A stretch of 64,000 nucleotides of DNA from Adiantum capillus-veneris (Eukaryota > Streptophyta > Polypodiopsida > Polypodiales > Pteridaceae). A program made the position numbers and the translations under genes. The DNA lies in contig CM043964.1 in the NCBI GenBank assembly GCA_014529385.2, positions 133,582,420 to 133,646,419 on the forward strand. The letters are read 5' to 3'. Below are positions 10,620 through 20,363 of the stretch, in pieces. Numbering within the stretch: position 1 is the stretch's first letter; each line of letters opens with the position of its first letter. The notes beneath the pieces were generated by a model. It saw only the letters and a program-made list of their open reading frames with translations. It did not search any database and was not told the origin of the DNA.

Positions 10620-10666
10620 CTCTCTCACACACACACACACACGCACACACGTGAGTAGAAAACATG

Positions 10667-10700
<34 letters not shown>

Positions 10701-10765
10701 TAGTACCTTCTCTTCTTCTACTCCTCCTTCTTCACAACAAAACTCCACTTTCATCTCAATTAAAA
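10620..10765 (-). repeat. Fragment related to the 57-kb foldback flank, inverted
   Basis: Read on the minus strand, this is AGATGAAAGTGGAGTTTTG, then GAAGAAGGAGGAGTAGAAGA, then AGAGAAGGTACT and a GT tract. The same order occurs on the plus strand at about 57,369-57,530. The CA tracts at 10,626-10,650 and 10,667-10,697 correspond to the GT tract beside the foldback. The palindrome itself is absent here. Confidence 0.75.
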
Positions 10766-10935
10766 CGTGGGATATTTATAAAATATATACATTAAACCAA
10801 TACATAAACAATTATATACCAAGTTACTAAATGAAATAATTTGAACCGGCTTGAGAACCTTCTTGCCCAAACTTGAGCCGGACATTTTTCATTTTGAACC
10901 TATCTTTTCTCTAGCACCCTCTCTCCCCCTCATCT

Positions 10936-10938
<3 letters not shown>

Positions 10939-10986
<48 letters not shown>
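10939..10986. repeat. (CT)n microsatellite
   Basis: Nearly pure CT tract of about 48 bp; Ser-Leu open frames across it are artefacts. Confidence 0.95.
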
Positions 10987-10989
<3 letters not shown>

Positions 10990-11414
10990 CGCTCTCGTTG
11001 TCGGTACTCTCACACCCCAATCCTATCTCTATTTCACAAGTATGTTTTTCTCCCTCCGTCTAATCCTTCTTCTCTCTCCTTCCCTTGGTACTTATTTCAC
11101 ATACCACAACGCCACCTTAGAGAGCATACATATGAGTGAAATTCATGCTTCTATAAACTCAAAAAAGCACCATCTTTAGCAAAAAAACACGAATTGATTA
11201 ACTCACAAATAAAATTAACCCCACACAAATCAATTTTGGTGAAATTTGGACCACAAAAGTGAGACTTAAGCCAGAATTTTGAAATCATAGTCTGCGGACA
11301 CGAAACAGTTGATAAACTTGAACAGATTTTGTCCAAACTTGTTGAAACTTGTCCAGGGGCTTCAACAAAGTGTATACTTGCCAAACCAAGCCAGAAATGC
11401 AAAAAACTCACAAA

Positions 11415-11438
11415 AGTAAATAATCGTGATTATTTACT
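11415..11438. repeat. 11-bp-stem perfect hairpin at Tat breakpoint
   Basis: AGTAAATAATC and GATTATTTACT are exact reverse complements separated by GT. The hairpin lies about 8-10 bp left of where Tat integrase similarity begins. Confidence 0.8.
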
Positions 11439-11445
11439 ACTGCTA

Positions 11446-12376
11446 CACAGCTAAACCTCAGAACCCAATAAAGGTATATGGGCCCTTTGAGAAGTGGGGA
11501 ATTGATGCCATAGGACCTCTACCACGCACTCAGTCACGTAAAGAGTACATCATCATGGGAGTAGACTACATGACTAGATGGGCTGAGGCTATGCCGACCA
11601 ATAGAATTACTGCTAAGGATGTGAGTCAGTTCATCTTTGACCACATCTGTTGCCGGTTTGGCACCCCTCTTGAAATACTATATGATAGAGGACCAGGGTT
11701 TAGAGCAGACTTGGTAGGAGAACTCATGAAGAAGCTAAATATTCAGCATCAACACTCTACTCCTTACTACCCTCAGTGCAATGGTTTGGTGGAAAAGGTA
11801 AATGGAATCATTTGCAAAATTCTCACCAAACAGGTATATGCTAGGCGCCAAGATTGGGACAAACACCTGAATGGAGCTCTATGGGCCTATAGAACCTCCT
11901 TCAAAACCACATTAGGGTACACACCCTTTCATTTGGTTTATGGAAAGGAGGCGCTTTTGCCCATTGAAGTGAAGTTAACAAGTCTTCGAATATTGGGTAG
12001 CCAGGTAGGCTCTCAAAAGGAGAAAGTACATCAAAGGATCATGGATTTAGAGAGGCTGCAATTGGATCGTGAAGAAGCCATCAACCACTATTCTCAAGAA
12101 GCAGAGAAGCGCAGAGAAAAGTTCAACAAAAAGCTAGCATCCAAAGACATCAAAAAGGGATCTCTGGTGCTTCGATATGACAATCGCTTCGACACTCGTA
12201 AGGATGGAAAGTTTCTTTTCCGATGGGAAGGCCCGTTCTTGGTCACCAAAAAGTTCAAAAATGGCTCTTACAGACTTCAAGACATTGATGGTAAAGTGCA
12301 CAAGACCAGGACAAATGGATGGCGTCTAAAGCCTTATCACATCAAGATAAGGTCAGCTCAAGATCAAAGAAAGTAG
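11446..12376 (+). pseudogene. Tat integrase, 5'-truncated
   Basis: Starts within the integrase just before the catalytic core and runs to its natural stop. Catalytic Asp in WGIDAIGPLP, the second Asp position in LYDRGPGFR, and Glu in CNGLVEKVNG are present. The C-terminal module FRWEGPFLVTKKF and the tail ending at AQDQRK are intact. In the diagnostic sites I checked (TQSRKEY, RWAEAM, RYDNRF) it matches the 24.6-25.5 kb copy rather than the two nearer copies. Upstream zinc finger, RT and RNase H are absent, so the open frame is a fragment. Confidence 0.88.
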
Positions 12377-12507
12377 GCTAGAGGCATAAATACCACTAGC
12401 CAGGTTTGGGAGGGCTATGATCCGAGCCTATTAGAAATTTTTGTTTATCATATTTTGTTGGTTTTCCTTGCTTCTAGAGGTTTACAATAAAAGAAAGAGT
12501 GAGAACA
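12377..12507 (+). other. Tat 3' leader, polypurine tract and 8-bp LTR stub
   Basis: Matches 25,520-25,650. The purine tract AAAAGAAAGAG is followed by TGAGAACA, the first eight bases of the Tat LTR. The sequence then switches at once to RNase H coding sequence. Confidence 0.85.
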
Positions 12508-13880
12508 TCCTTTATAAGGCCTGTGTATTTTGCTAGCCGCCTCATGGAAAACACAGAGAAGGCCTACACCCTGATGGAACAGCTAGTGTTAGCTCTCATG
12601 TTTGCGGTAACCAAATTTCGGCCATATTTGCTGCCGAAGAGGTTTGTAATTATCACTGCGGAGGATATGTTTCCCTATGCACTACAACATATGGAAATCT
12701 CTGACAAAATAGCAAAGTGGGTGGTGCGACTTCAAGAGTTTGATTATACAATACAGGTTGAAAGAACAACTCGAGCATGCTTAGCCGACATTTTAACAAA
12801 CAAGTGCTATGAAAAAGTTTTCCATTTGAAGAGAAAGGAACTGCCACCACCTCCAGCTCCAGAGGCTTTGGTCAATGCTTATAGCCTCTACTTTGATGGA
12901 GCATACAAGAGAACCAAGGATAAGGCAGCTGCAGGCATCTTGGTCTTATCTCCATTGGGAGAGAGGATCCATGGTGAAGGGATCACTCTAGAAGATGTCC
13001 ACTCCAACAATGAAGCAGAATATCATGCTCTAATTCACGGCCTTCGTTGGTGCCTCGATAATTCAATTAAGAGATTAAACGCTTTTGGTGACTCCATGCT
13101 TTTGGTAAGGCAAATGCAAGGTACATGGGCTTGCAAAAATGCCCGTCTCTCTACTAAAATGAGAGAAGCCAAGGCTCTTATGAGGAGGTTTAAGGAGGCA
13201 CAAGTACATCATGTGCCAAGAGACCAGAACAAGGATGCAGACCACCTAGCATCATCAAAGTTAAATGAGTCAATAGTGGGAGCAGTGGCCATCAAACTTC
13301 CACTTCAGCAAGGCAAGGAGGACTTGGAAGATATTATGCACATTCTGGAGCAAGGAGAGGCTCCTAAACACTTGAATGCAGGGGAAAGGCGATGGTTAGC
13401 TAGGAAGGCTACCAGGTATCGCATAGTAAATGATGACTTGTATTGTCTTGGTAAGGATGGTGTGCTTAGGAGAGTGCCTTTGAAGAGTGAAATTGAAGAG
13501 ATTTTAAAAGCTTGTCACGATGATATGTGCGGAGGACACTTTGCACACGACGTCACTAGTAGAAAGGTTCTACAAGCTGGGTTTACTTGGCCAAGTCTTC
13601 ATCGTGATGTCAAATACTGGTGTCAAACATGTGATGAATGTCAAAAAGCAGGACCACGACGGCTCATAGCTGAACCTCAGAACCCAATAAAGGTATATGG
13701 GCCCTTTGAGAAGTGGGGAATTGATGCCATAGGACCTCTACCACGCACTCAGTCAGGTAAAGAGTACATCATCATGGGAGTAGACTACATGACTAGATGG
13801 ACTGAGGCTATGCCGACCAATAGAATTACTGCTAAGGATGTGAGTCAGTTCATCTTTGACCACATCTGTTGCCGGTTTGG
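12508..13880 (+). pseudogene. Tat RNase H / archaeal-type RNase H / integrase N-terminal fragment
   Basis: The frame covers the end of the first RNase H (TLMEQLVLALMFAVTKF), the complete second RNase H and the start of integrase. The second RNase H has all four acidic positions: YFDGAY, NNEAEYHA, FGDSMLLV and NKDADHLA. The integrase part contains the HHCC finger (CHDDMCGGH, CQTCDECQK) and the first catalytic Asp. It is cut at the Phe-Gly before the second catalytic Asp. This copy keeps CAG (Gln) where the two other copies have an in-frame TAG (15,784 and 23,504). The last 19 codons of the open frame, to 13,938, come from unrelated frame use of protease-leader sequence. Confidence 0.88.
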
Positions 13881-14486
13881 TCTCAAATTGACATTTCTGA
13901 TTTCCCTATGGGATCTCGGACACAACCTTATGACTTGACAGCTGATGTGAGTTCTCAAGGACCAAAGATTACTTGGCCACAACTACTTCATATCTCCCTA
14001 AAGCTTCGATGACAATGGTCAAAAATGGTGAGCACGAGGGCAAAGCGAAGTAAGCTAGTAAGTGTAATCAAAGCAAATGGTCTCAAGGATATAGTGCCTT
14101 TGGTGGAGGCTCAAATCAAGGGACAACGGATTCCAAAAACTTACATTGATAGTGGAGCAGAGGTTTGTGTCATGACAGAAAAGCTAATGCATCAATTGGG
14201 TTTAGAGGTGATGGAATCATCAAACTTTAGGGCAAAAATGGCTAATAATGTCTCTGTCACTTGTGTGGGTGTAGTGAAAGCTTTGAGAGTTTCTATTTTT
14301 GGAATCACTACAGAGGTCGATGCTTATGTGATTCCAGTAAAGGGAGAAGGATACCCCCTTATTTTAGGACGACCTTGGCTCATGGGTATAGGAGCTAGGC
14401 AAGATTGGGCAACAGGAGACTTGGAGTTGAGGCCTCGCATGGGTGGCCATAGTCGGAAGGTGGTTTATAACCTAAAGAATGGGTGA
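13881..14486 (+). pseudogene. Tat gag-pol linker and protease
   Basis: The block begins within the linker found at 21,531 onward in the fuller copy. It then carries an aspartic protease with YIDSGAEVCVM (catalytic Asp-Ser-Gly, near residue 43 counting from ATG 14,025) and PLILGRPWL as the second conserved element. An in-frame TGA lies in front of the protease (about 14,009) and another ends it at 14,484-14,486. Both are shared with the 21.6-22.1 kb copy. Confidence 0.8.
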
Positions 14487-15786
14487 CAAGAGAACCTTGA
14501 ACTAGAGACGTCAGCTGATGAGTGGAGCTCAAGTGGATGCTCCTCGTCCATGGACGAGGAAGAGAGTTCAAGTGAAGAGAGTGATAGCACTCTCGAAGTC
14601 ATGGGCGTCACCATAAAGGAAACTACCTCATCAGAAGACAACCCAAGGATCCAGATGGAGAATGTGTGGGATGCCAGCCTAGAGGAGATGTTATCCAAGG
14701 ATATAAAGGAAGAAGAAAAGGAGGAAGCATCATATCCATCTAAAAGAAGGGAGCAAGCCAGTAGTACAAAAACTAAGAAGATTAGGAGTTGTGCAACAAA
14801 ATGCACTGTTGTCTGAGGTGAAGAGACTCTTAGAAGCAGGATTCATATACCCAATAGAAGATTCAGAATGGGTCTCCTCCGTAGTGGTGAGGCCAAAGAA
14901 GAATGGTAAATGGCGAGTGTGCGTGGATTACAAGCCACTAAATGCTGCAACAAAGAGGGACCACTTCCCTCTCCCATTTCAAGATGAGATTCTAAATGAA
15001 GTAGCAGGCCATGAGAGATACACAGTGTGTGATGGCTACTCTAGCTACTTTCAAATACGCATTGCAGAGGAGGACCAGAAAAAGACTACTTTCATCACAC
15101 CATGGGGATGTTTTGCATTTCGAGTCATGCCTTTTGGTCTCACCAACGCTCCAGCCACCTTTCAACGATTCATGAACATGGTCTTCCAACCTTACTTTGG
15201 TAAGTCCATAAGGGTTTTCATAGATGACTTTTGTATTTACAGCTCCAAAAGTATGCATCTCGGCAAGATTGATGAAGGATTTACTCGTTTAGCTAAGCTG
15301 GGTGGACAACTAAACAAGGACAAATGTCACATTGGGGAAAGCAAGGTTACACTATTAGGGCATGTAGTGTCCATTGATGGAATCGAGGTAGATCGTGAAA
15401 AGATAGAAACATTGCTAAATCTACCTTCCCCAACTTCCATCAAACAATTAATCTCCTTCTTGCAAAAGCTAAGATATTTGAGTAGATTCATACACTTACT
15501 CTCCCAAGTGATATTTCCTCTACAACAGCTGACTCGTCAAGAGACGCTTGTTTGGAGTGAAGAAAGTGAACGGCATTTTAGAGAGATTAAAAAAATGTTA
15601 GGGTCACTCCCTGTAATCCTCCAACCTTGTTGGGAAGAAACATTCTTTGTAAACCCTAGTGTGGGAGAAGAGGCCATTGGTGCTGCCCTCCTACAAAAAG
15701 ATCCAAAAACATCCTTTATGAGGCTTGTGTATTTTGCTAGCCGCCTCATGGAAAACACAGAGAAGGCCTACACCCTGATGGAATAG
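14487..15786 (+). pseudogene. Tat reverse transcriptase, with internal deletion
   Basis: RT motifs are present: WRVCVDYKPLNAAT, FRVMPFGLTNAPATF and the catalytic VFIDDF box near 15,220. Compared with 22,365-22,455, about 80 bp are missing near 14,728-14,736. The remaining AAGCAT suggests two small deletions. The loss shifts the frame between the acidic leader (MDEEESSSEES at 14,550) and RT. A TAG at 15,784-15,786 interrupts the RNase H at the same place as in the other copy. Confidence 0.85.
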
Positions 15787-15789
15787 CTA

Positions 15790-17799
15790 GTGTTAGCTCT
15801 CATGTTTGCGGTAACCAAATTTCGGCCATACTTGCTGCCGAAGAGGTTTGTAATTATCACTGCGGAGGATATGTTTCCCTATGCACTACAACATATGGAA
15901 ATCTCTGACAAAATAGCAAAGTGGGTGGTGCGACTTCAAGAGTTTGATTATACAATACAGGTTGAAAGAACAACTCGAGCATGCTTAGCCGACATTTTAA
16001 CAAACAAGTGCTATGAAAAAGTTTTCCATTTGAAGAGAAAGGAACTGCCACCACCTCCAGCTCCAGAGGCTTTGGTCAATGCTTATAGCCTCTACTTTGA
16101 TGGAGCATACAAGAGAACCAAGGATAAGGCAGCTGCAGGCATCGTGGTCTTATCTCCATTGGGAGAGAGGATCCATGGTGAAGGGATCACTCTAGAAGAT
16201 GTCCACTCCAACAATGAAGCAGAATATCATGCTCTAATTCACGGCCTTCGTTGGTGCCTCGATAATTCAATTAAGAGATTAAACGCTTTTGGTGACTCCA
16301 TGCTTTTGGTAAGGCAAATGCAAGGTACATGGGCTTGCAAAAATGCCCGTCTCTCTACTAAAATGAGAGAAGCCAAGGCTCTTATGAGGAGGTTTAAGGA
16401 GGCACAAGTACATCATGTGCCAAGAGACCTGAACAAGGATGCAGACCACCTAGCATCATCAAAGTTAAATGAGTCAATAGTGGGAGCAGTGGCCATCAAA
16501 CTTCCACTTCAGCAAGTCAAGGAGGACTTGGAAGATATTATGCACATTCTGGAGCAAGGAGAGGCTCCTAAACACTTGAATGCAGGGGAAAGGCGATGGT
16601 TAGCTAGGAAGGCTACCAGGTATCGCATAGTAAATGATGACTTGTATTGTCTTGGTAAGGATGGTGTGCTTAGGAGAGTGCCTTTGAAGAGTGAAATTGA
16701 AGAGATTTTAAAAGCTTGTCACGATGATATGTGCGGAGGACACTTTGCACACGACGTCACTAGTAGAAAGGTTCTACAAGCTGGGTTTACTTGGCCAAGT
16801 CTTCATCGTGATGTCAAATACTGGTGTCAAACATGTGATGAATGTCAGAAAGCAGGACCACGACGGCTCATAGCTGAACCTCAGAACCCAATAAAGGTAT
16901 ATGGGCCCTTTGAGAAGTGGGGAATTGATGCCATAGGACCTCTACCACGCACTCAGTCAGGTAAAGAGTACATCATCATGGGAGTAGACTACATGACTAG
17001 ATGGACTGAGGCTATGCCTACCAATAGAATTACTGCTAAGGATGTGAGTCAGTTCATCTTTGACCACATCTGTTGCCGGTTTGGCACCCCTCTTGAAATA
17101 CTATCTGATAGAGGACCAGGGTTTAGAGCAGACTTGGTAGGAGAACTCATGAAGAAGCTAAATATTCAGCATCAACACTCTACTCCTTACTACCCTCAGT
17201 GCAATGGTTTGGTGGAAAAGGTAAATGGAATCATTTGCAAAATTCTCACCAAACAGGTACATGCTAGGCGCCAAGATTGGGACAACCACCTGAATGGAGC
17301 TCTATGGGCCTATAGAACCTCCTTCAAAACCACATTAGGGTACACACCCTTTCATTTGGTTTATGGAAAGGAGGCGCTTTTGCCCATTGAAGTGAAGTTA
17401 ACAAGTCTTCGAATATTGGGTAGCCAGGTAGGCTCTCAAAAGGAGAAAGTACATCAAAGGATCATGGATTTAGAGAGGCTGCAATTGGATCGTGAAGAAG
17501 CCATCAACCACTATTCTCAAGAAGCAGAGAAGCGCAGAGAAAAGCTCAACAAAAAGCTAGCATCCAAAGACATCAAAAAGGGATCTCTGGTGCTTCGATA
17601 TGACTATCGCTTCGACACTCGTAAGGATGGAAAGTTTCTTTTCCGATGGGAAGGTCCGTTCTTGGTCACCAAAAAGTTCAAAAATGGCTCTTACAGACTT
17701 CAAGACATTGATGGTAAAGTGCACAAGACCAGGACAAATGGATGGCGTCTAAAGCCTTATCACATCAGGATAAGGTCAGCTCAAGATCAAAGAAAGTAG
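15790..17799 (+). pseudogene. Tat RNase H tail, second RNase H and integrase (669 codons)
   Basis: This long open frame follows the TAG in the same frame. It holds the end of the first RNase H, the archaeal-type RNase H (YFDGAY, NNEAEY, FGDSML, NKDADH), and a complete integrase. The integrase has the zinc finger, WGIDAIGPLP, LSDRGPGFR, CNGLVEKVNG and the WEGPF module. Small differences from the 23.5-25.5 kb copy include RDLNKD for RDQNKD and RYDYRF for RYDNRF. As part of a polyprotein it would need readthrough of the preceding TAG, so I call it a pseudogene although no later lesion is seen. Confidence 0.87.
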
Positions 17800-17922
17800 G
17801 CTAGAGGCATAAATACCCCTAGCCAGGTTTGGGGGGGCTATGATCCGAGCCTATTAGAAATTTTTTTTTATAATATTTTGTTGGTTTTCCTTGCTTCTAG
17901 AGGTTTACAATAAAAGAAAGAG
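17800..17922 (+). other. Tat 3' leader and polypurine tract
   Basis: Short non-coding tail between the integrase stop and the LTR. The purine tract AAAAGAAAGAG ends at 17,922, directly before LTR base TG. Confidence 0.85.
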
Positions 17923-18807
17923 TGAGAACAACCTCTTGGAAAAATTTAAAAAAAAATGATTTGATAGGAATTTTTCTTGACTAGTTCACCGGAGGTGAAA
18001 TGTAGAGGGAGAACCTAGTGGTAAAGGAAAGGGAAAATATGTAAATGTGAAAAGAAAAAATATGATGTGGTTGTGGAGCCATGCACCCATGATTCAAGGG
18101 TCATGAGTGGCTCATATCATCATGGCTTTGGAGCCATATGATGATTCAAACAAATGAGACCCAAGTGGAAGACTTGGTAAAGGAAGAAACCAGACACATG
18201 ATTTTGCTGAATTTTTAAAAAATACTTCCACTTCGATCCAAGAAAAGTTGTCTCATCAAAGTTGTAGCTGATGAGCTGGAGATTCTGGCCATATTTTTTT
18301 TATAATTTTTGCATCTACGGTCTAGGAGATATGGCCAAAATGGTGGACGCCGGTTTTTTCAACTGTGGTGGAGACCACCCCCTCTACCTTTACACACACA
18401 CACCCTTCCTTTTCCACATTGAGACCTTCTCTAAAAATCAGCCATTAGTCTTCTCACCCTCCTCTCCTTCCTCCTCTCTCTCAAGCTGAAAAACCCATCA
18501 AAATTCCTCTTCTAATCACCTCTCAAGTCATGCTTAATCTTGTTGTAATTCATAAGTCCTCATTCAACCCCTTTCTATTATTACTAGATATGTATTGATT
18601 TTATGTAGATTCTTTACATTTTAAAATAAGGAAGCTCTTGGACTCAAGCTATGGAGGAAGGAGTGAAGACAACACAAGTGATGATGGAGCTAATTGGTCA
18701 ACAAATCACTTGGAAGGAGCTTCTTCATTGGTTGAATGTCCCTAATCAAGCTTCATTTGTACAAATTACACTTGGATCTTAACCTCACTCCTAATCACTC
18801 TCTTTCC

Positions 18808-18816
18808 TATATAAAG
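18808..18816 (+). promoter_or_regulatory. TATA box of Tat LTR
   Basis: TATATAAAG in a pyrimidine-rich setting, about 515 bp before the LTR end. It is identical in the other LTR at 31,712-31,720. This is the likely core promoter for the element's transcript. Confidence 0.7.
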
Positions 18817-19129
18817 AGGCCTTCCCCTTTGTAATTTCAAGCCTCCCTCGGCCCCATTGAGCCTTTGTATCACTCACCATGAGCCCATAAGCTCATTCAT
18901 TCACTCTATTCTTGCACATCCTAGAGTGCAAATTGTTTCATGCTAGTAACCTCTCCTCCTCCTACTTATGTTAATTAAGAGAAATGTTTTATATGCGTGT
19001 GAGAGTGCTTGATGTGATCTTGGCTAATCCTTGAGTGATTGTTTGGTGATCTATATACTATTTGTGTTGGGAGTGTTTGAAGTCATCCATTCCTTGTACA
19101 CACACTACGGTTAATGCTTTATTCATAGT

Positions 19130-19132
<3 letters not shown>

Positions 19133-19206
<74 letters not shown>
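19133..19206. repeat. (CT)n tract inside Tat LTR
   Basis: About 74 bp of pure CT. The second LTR has about 98 bp at the same place (32,035-32,132), so the tract is length-variable between sister LTRs. Confidence 0.95.
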
Positions 19207-19209
<3 letters not shown>

Positions 19210-19329
19210 TGTAGCGGTCCTAGTCCACGCTTCCAAGACTAGGTGGTGCCCTCATCTCATTTCCCTTGTGGCGCAATGGAGTTTGTTTTGGTGTAGAGGC
19301 CGCCATTCCAAATTTCCTTCGTCATAAAT

Positions 19330-19343
19330 TGGTGCCCCCACAG
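19330..19343 (+). other. Candidate primer binding site of Tat element
   Basis: TGGTGCCCCCACAG begins five bases after the LTR end. It starts with TGG, as expected for pairing with a tRNA CCA tail. It does not match initiator-Met tRNA (TGGTATCAGAGC). The primer tRNA would need the acceptor end GGGGGCACCA; I cannot name it with confidence. Confidence 0.6.
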
Positions 19344-19374
19344 AGGAGTTCTCAAGCAGCACTCTATCAATCCT

Positions 19375-20343
19375 ATGAAGGAAGATCCATCAAATTCTCC
19401 GAGACTTCCACTATGGTCTCCCCAAGAAGCTCGAGAAAAGAAGCGTCTTTATCGACAAACGGCACGTATGCGGGTAAAGAGAGTTAACTACACACACCCT
19501 TCTTTGCTTCAAGGAAAATCTTGTAGTCATCAAGTCCCTAGGTCAAAAAATTGTGTTGAGTGCTTTGTGGCTAGTGTGAAGACACTTCCTTTGAAGCCTC
19601 GACTTCAGGTGGTGAAAGCACTCTCAAACTCGGGAATTAACAAGTTTTTGGAGGGGGAGCTACACATCAATGGGGTGCGGTATTGGCAAGAGGCTACATA
19701 TGGTGATGCACTCCAACTGCTACTAGCAAGAAGGCTCAAGGTGGTCGAGAGGGTAGCCATCGAACCCTATGAACTCTACAAAGCTGAAGATGGTCACACC
19801 AAAGCTAGGCTAATCACTGGTGAACAAATTCTTCGCATCTCTCAAATGGTGGGATCCAAGAGAGCTCAACTTCAATGAAGTGCTTCATGGAAGTTTGTAT
19901 TTAATGCACCAATGAATAATCCCATTTTCTACAACTTTCAATCAGTTCAGAATATTAGGGTGAATGTGCGCATTGATAGAAAGATTTTTTTCCAACAAAG
20001 ATTGGTCTTCTATTTTGGAGCTGAGAGGTTGAGAGAGATATTGTTGTCCTCTGACCCTATAATATTTCCTATTTTGGAGTATAATGTATCTTTTGATATT
20101 CACATCTTCATCTTGCTTTAAGCATACTCCATGAATCATAGGGATTTATATGGACCTTTCCAACCTCTTGCTAGACAAACTGTGCATATAATAGCTAGCA
20201 CAAAGCTTAGGTTCCAAAACATCATAAGGGACTTACTAGGCCCTCGTCGTCTAGCTGAGATTAATGCATCTATCAATCCATTTATTCTACCCTTAATAAG
20301 ATATGATTTGGGCCTAGACGTTTTCATCTTTGTGCTGTATTGA
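19375..20343 (+). pseudogene. Extra Tat open reading frame upstream of gag, with internal duplication and two stops
   Basis: One frame runs from ATG 19,375 to TGA 20,341, interrupted only by TGA at 19,876 and TAA at 20,119. The first part (167 codons) is basic at its N-terminus (REKKRLYRQTARMRVKRV). The second and third parts are about 70 codons each and resemble each other. Shared positions include FQ near the start, K-x-x-F-Q, G-x-x-RL-x-EI, P-x-I-x-P and D-x-x-IF-x-L at the end. Extra frames before gag are known in Tat/Ogre-type elements; their function is unknown to me. No domain was recognised. The stops could be decay or mark separate products. Confidence 0.6.
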
Positions 20344-20363
20344 GAGGAAGGCAACCCACTTTT

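Larger units (their letters stand above)
9005..11445. other. Non-coding AT-rich region with small repeats
   Basis: No gene is established here. It contains the small duplications, microsatellites and one weak minus-strand open stretch listed separately. Its right edge at about 11,446 is the breakpoint with Tat-element integrase sequence. Confidence 0.5.
11446..17922 (+). mobile_element. Rearranged partial Tat-lineage gypsy element in three pieces
   Basis: Comparison with the more complete copy at 19,325-25,642 shows three collinear blocks joined out of order. Block 1, 11,446-12,507, is the integrase C-terminal half, 3' leader, purine tract and the first 8 bp of the LTR. Block 2, 12,504-13,880, is the RNase H tail, second RNase H and integrase N-terminal half. 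Block 3, 13,879-17,922, is the protease, RT, both RNase H domains, integrase and purine tract. The joins overlap by AACA at 12,504-12,507 and by GG at 13,879-13,880. The first 5' LTR and gag are missing. Confidence 0.9.
17923..19324 (+). repeat. Tat LTR shared between the partial and the fuller element
   Basis: About 1,402 bp, beginning TGAGAACAACC and ending TTCGTCA (TG...CA). It serves as the 3' LTR of the left copy and the 5' LTR of the right copy, as expected from LTR-LTR recombination between tandem elements. The second LTR copy is 25,643-26,191 plus 31,375-32,250. The two differ by scattered bases and by the length of the CT tract. Confidence 0.93.

Noticed and set aside
12499-13938. 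A genuine 479-residue fused gene
   Set aside because: It starts in an LTR stub, covers parts of two Tat domains and ends out of frame in linker sequence; it is a rearrangement product.
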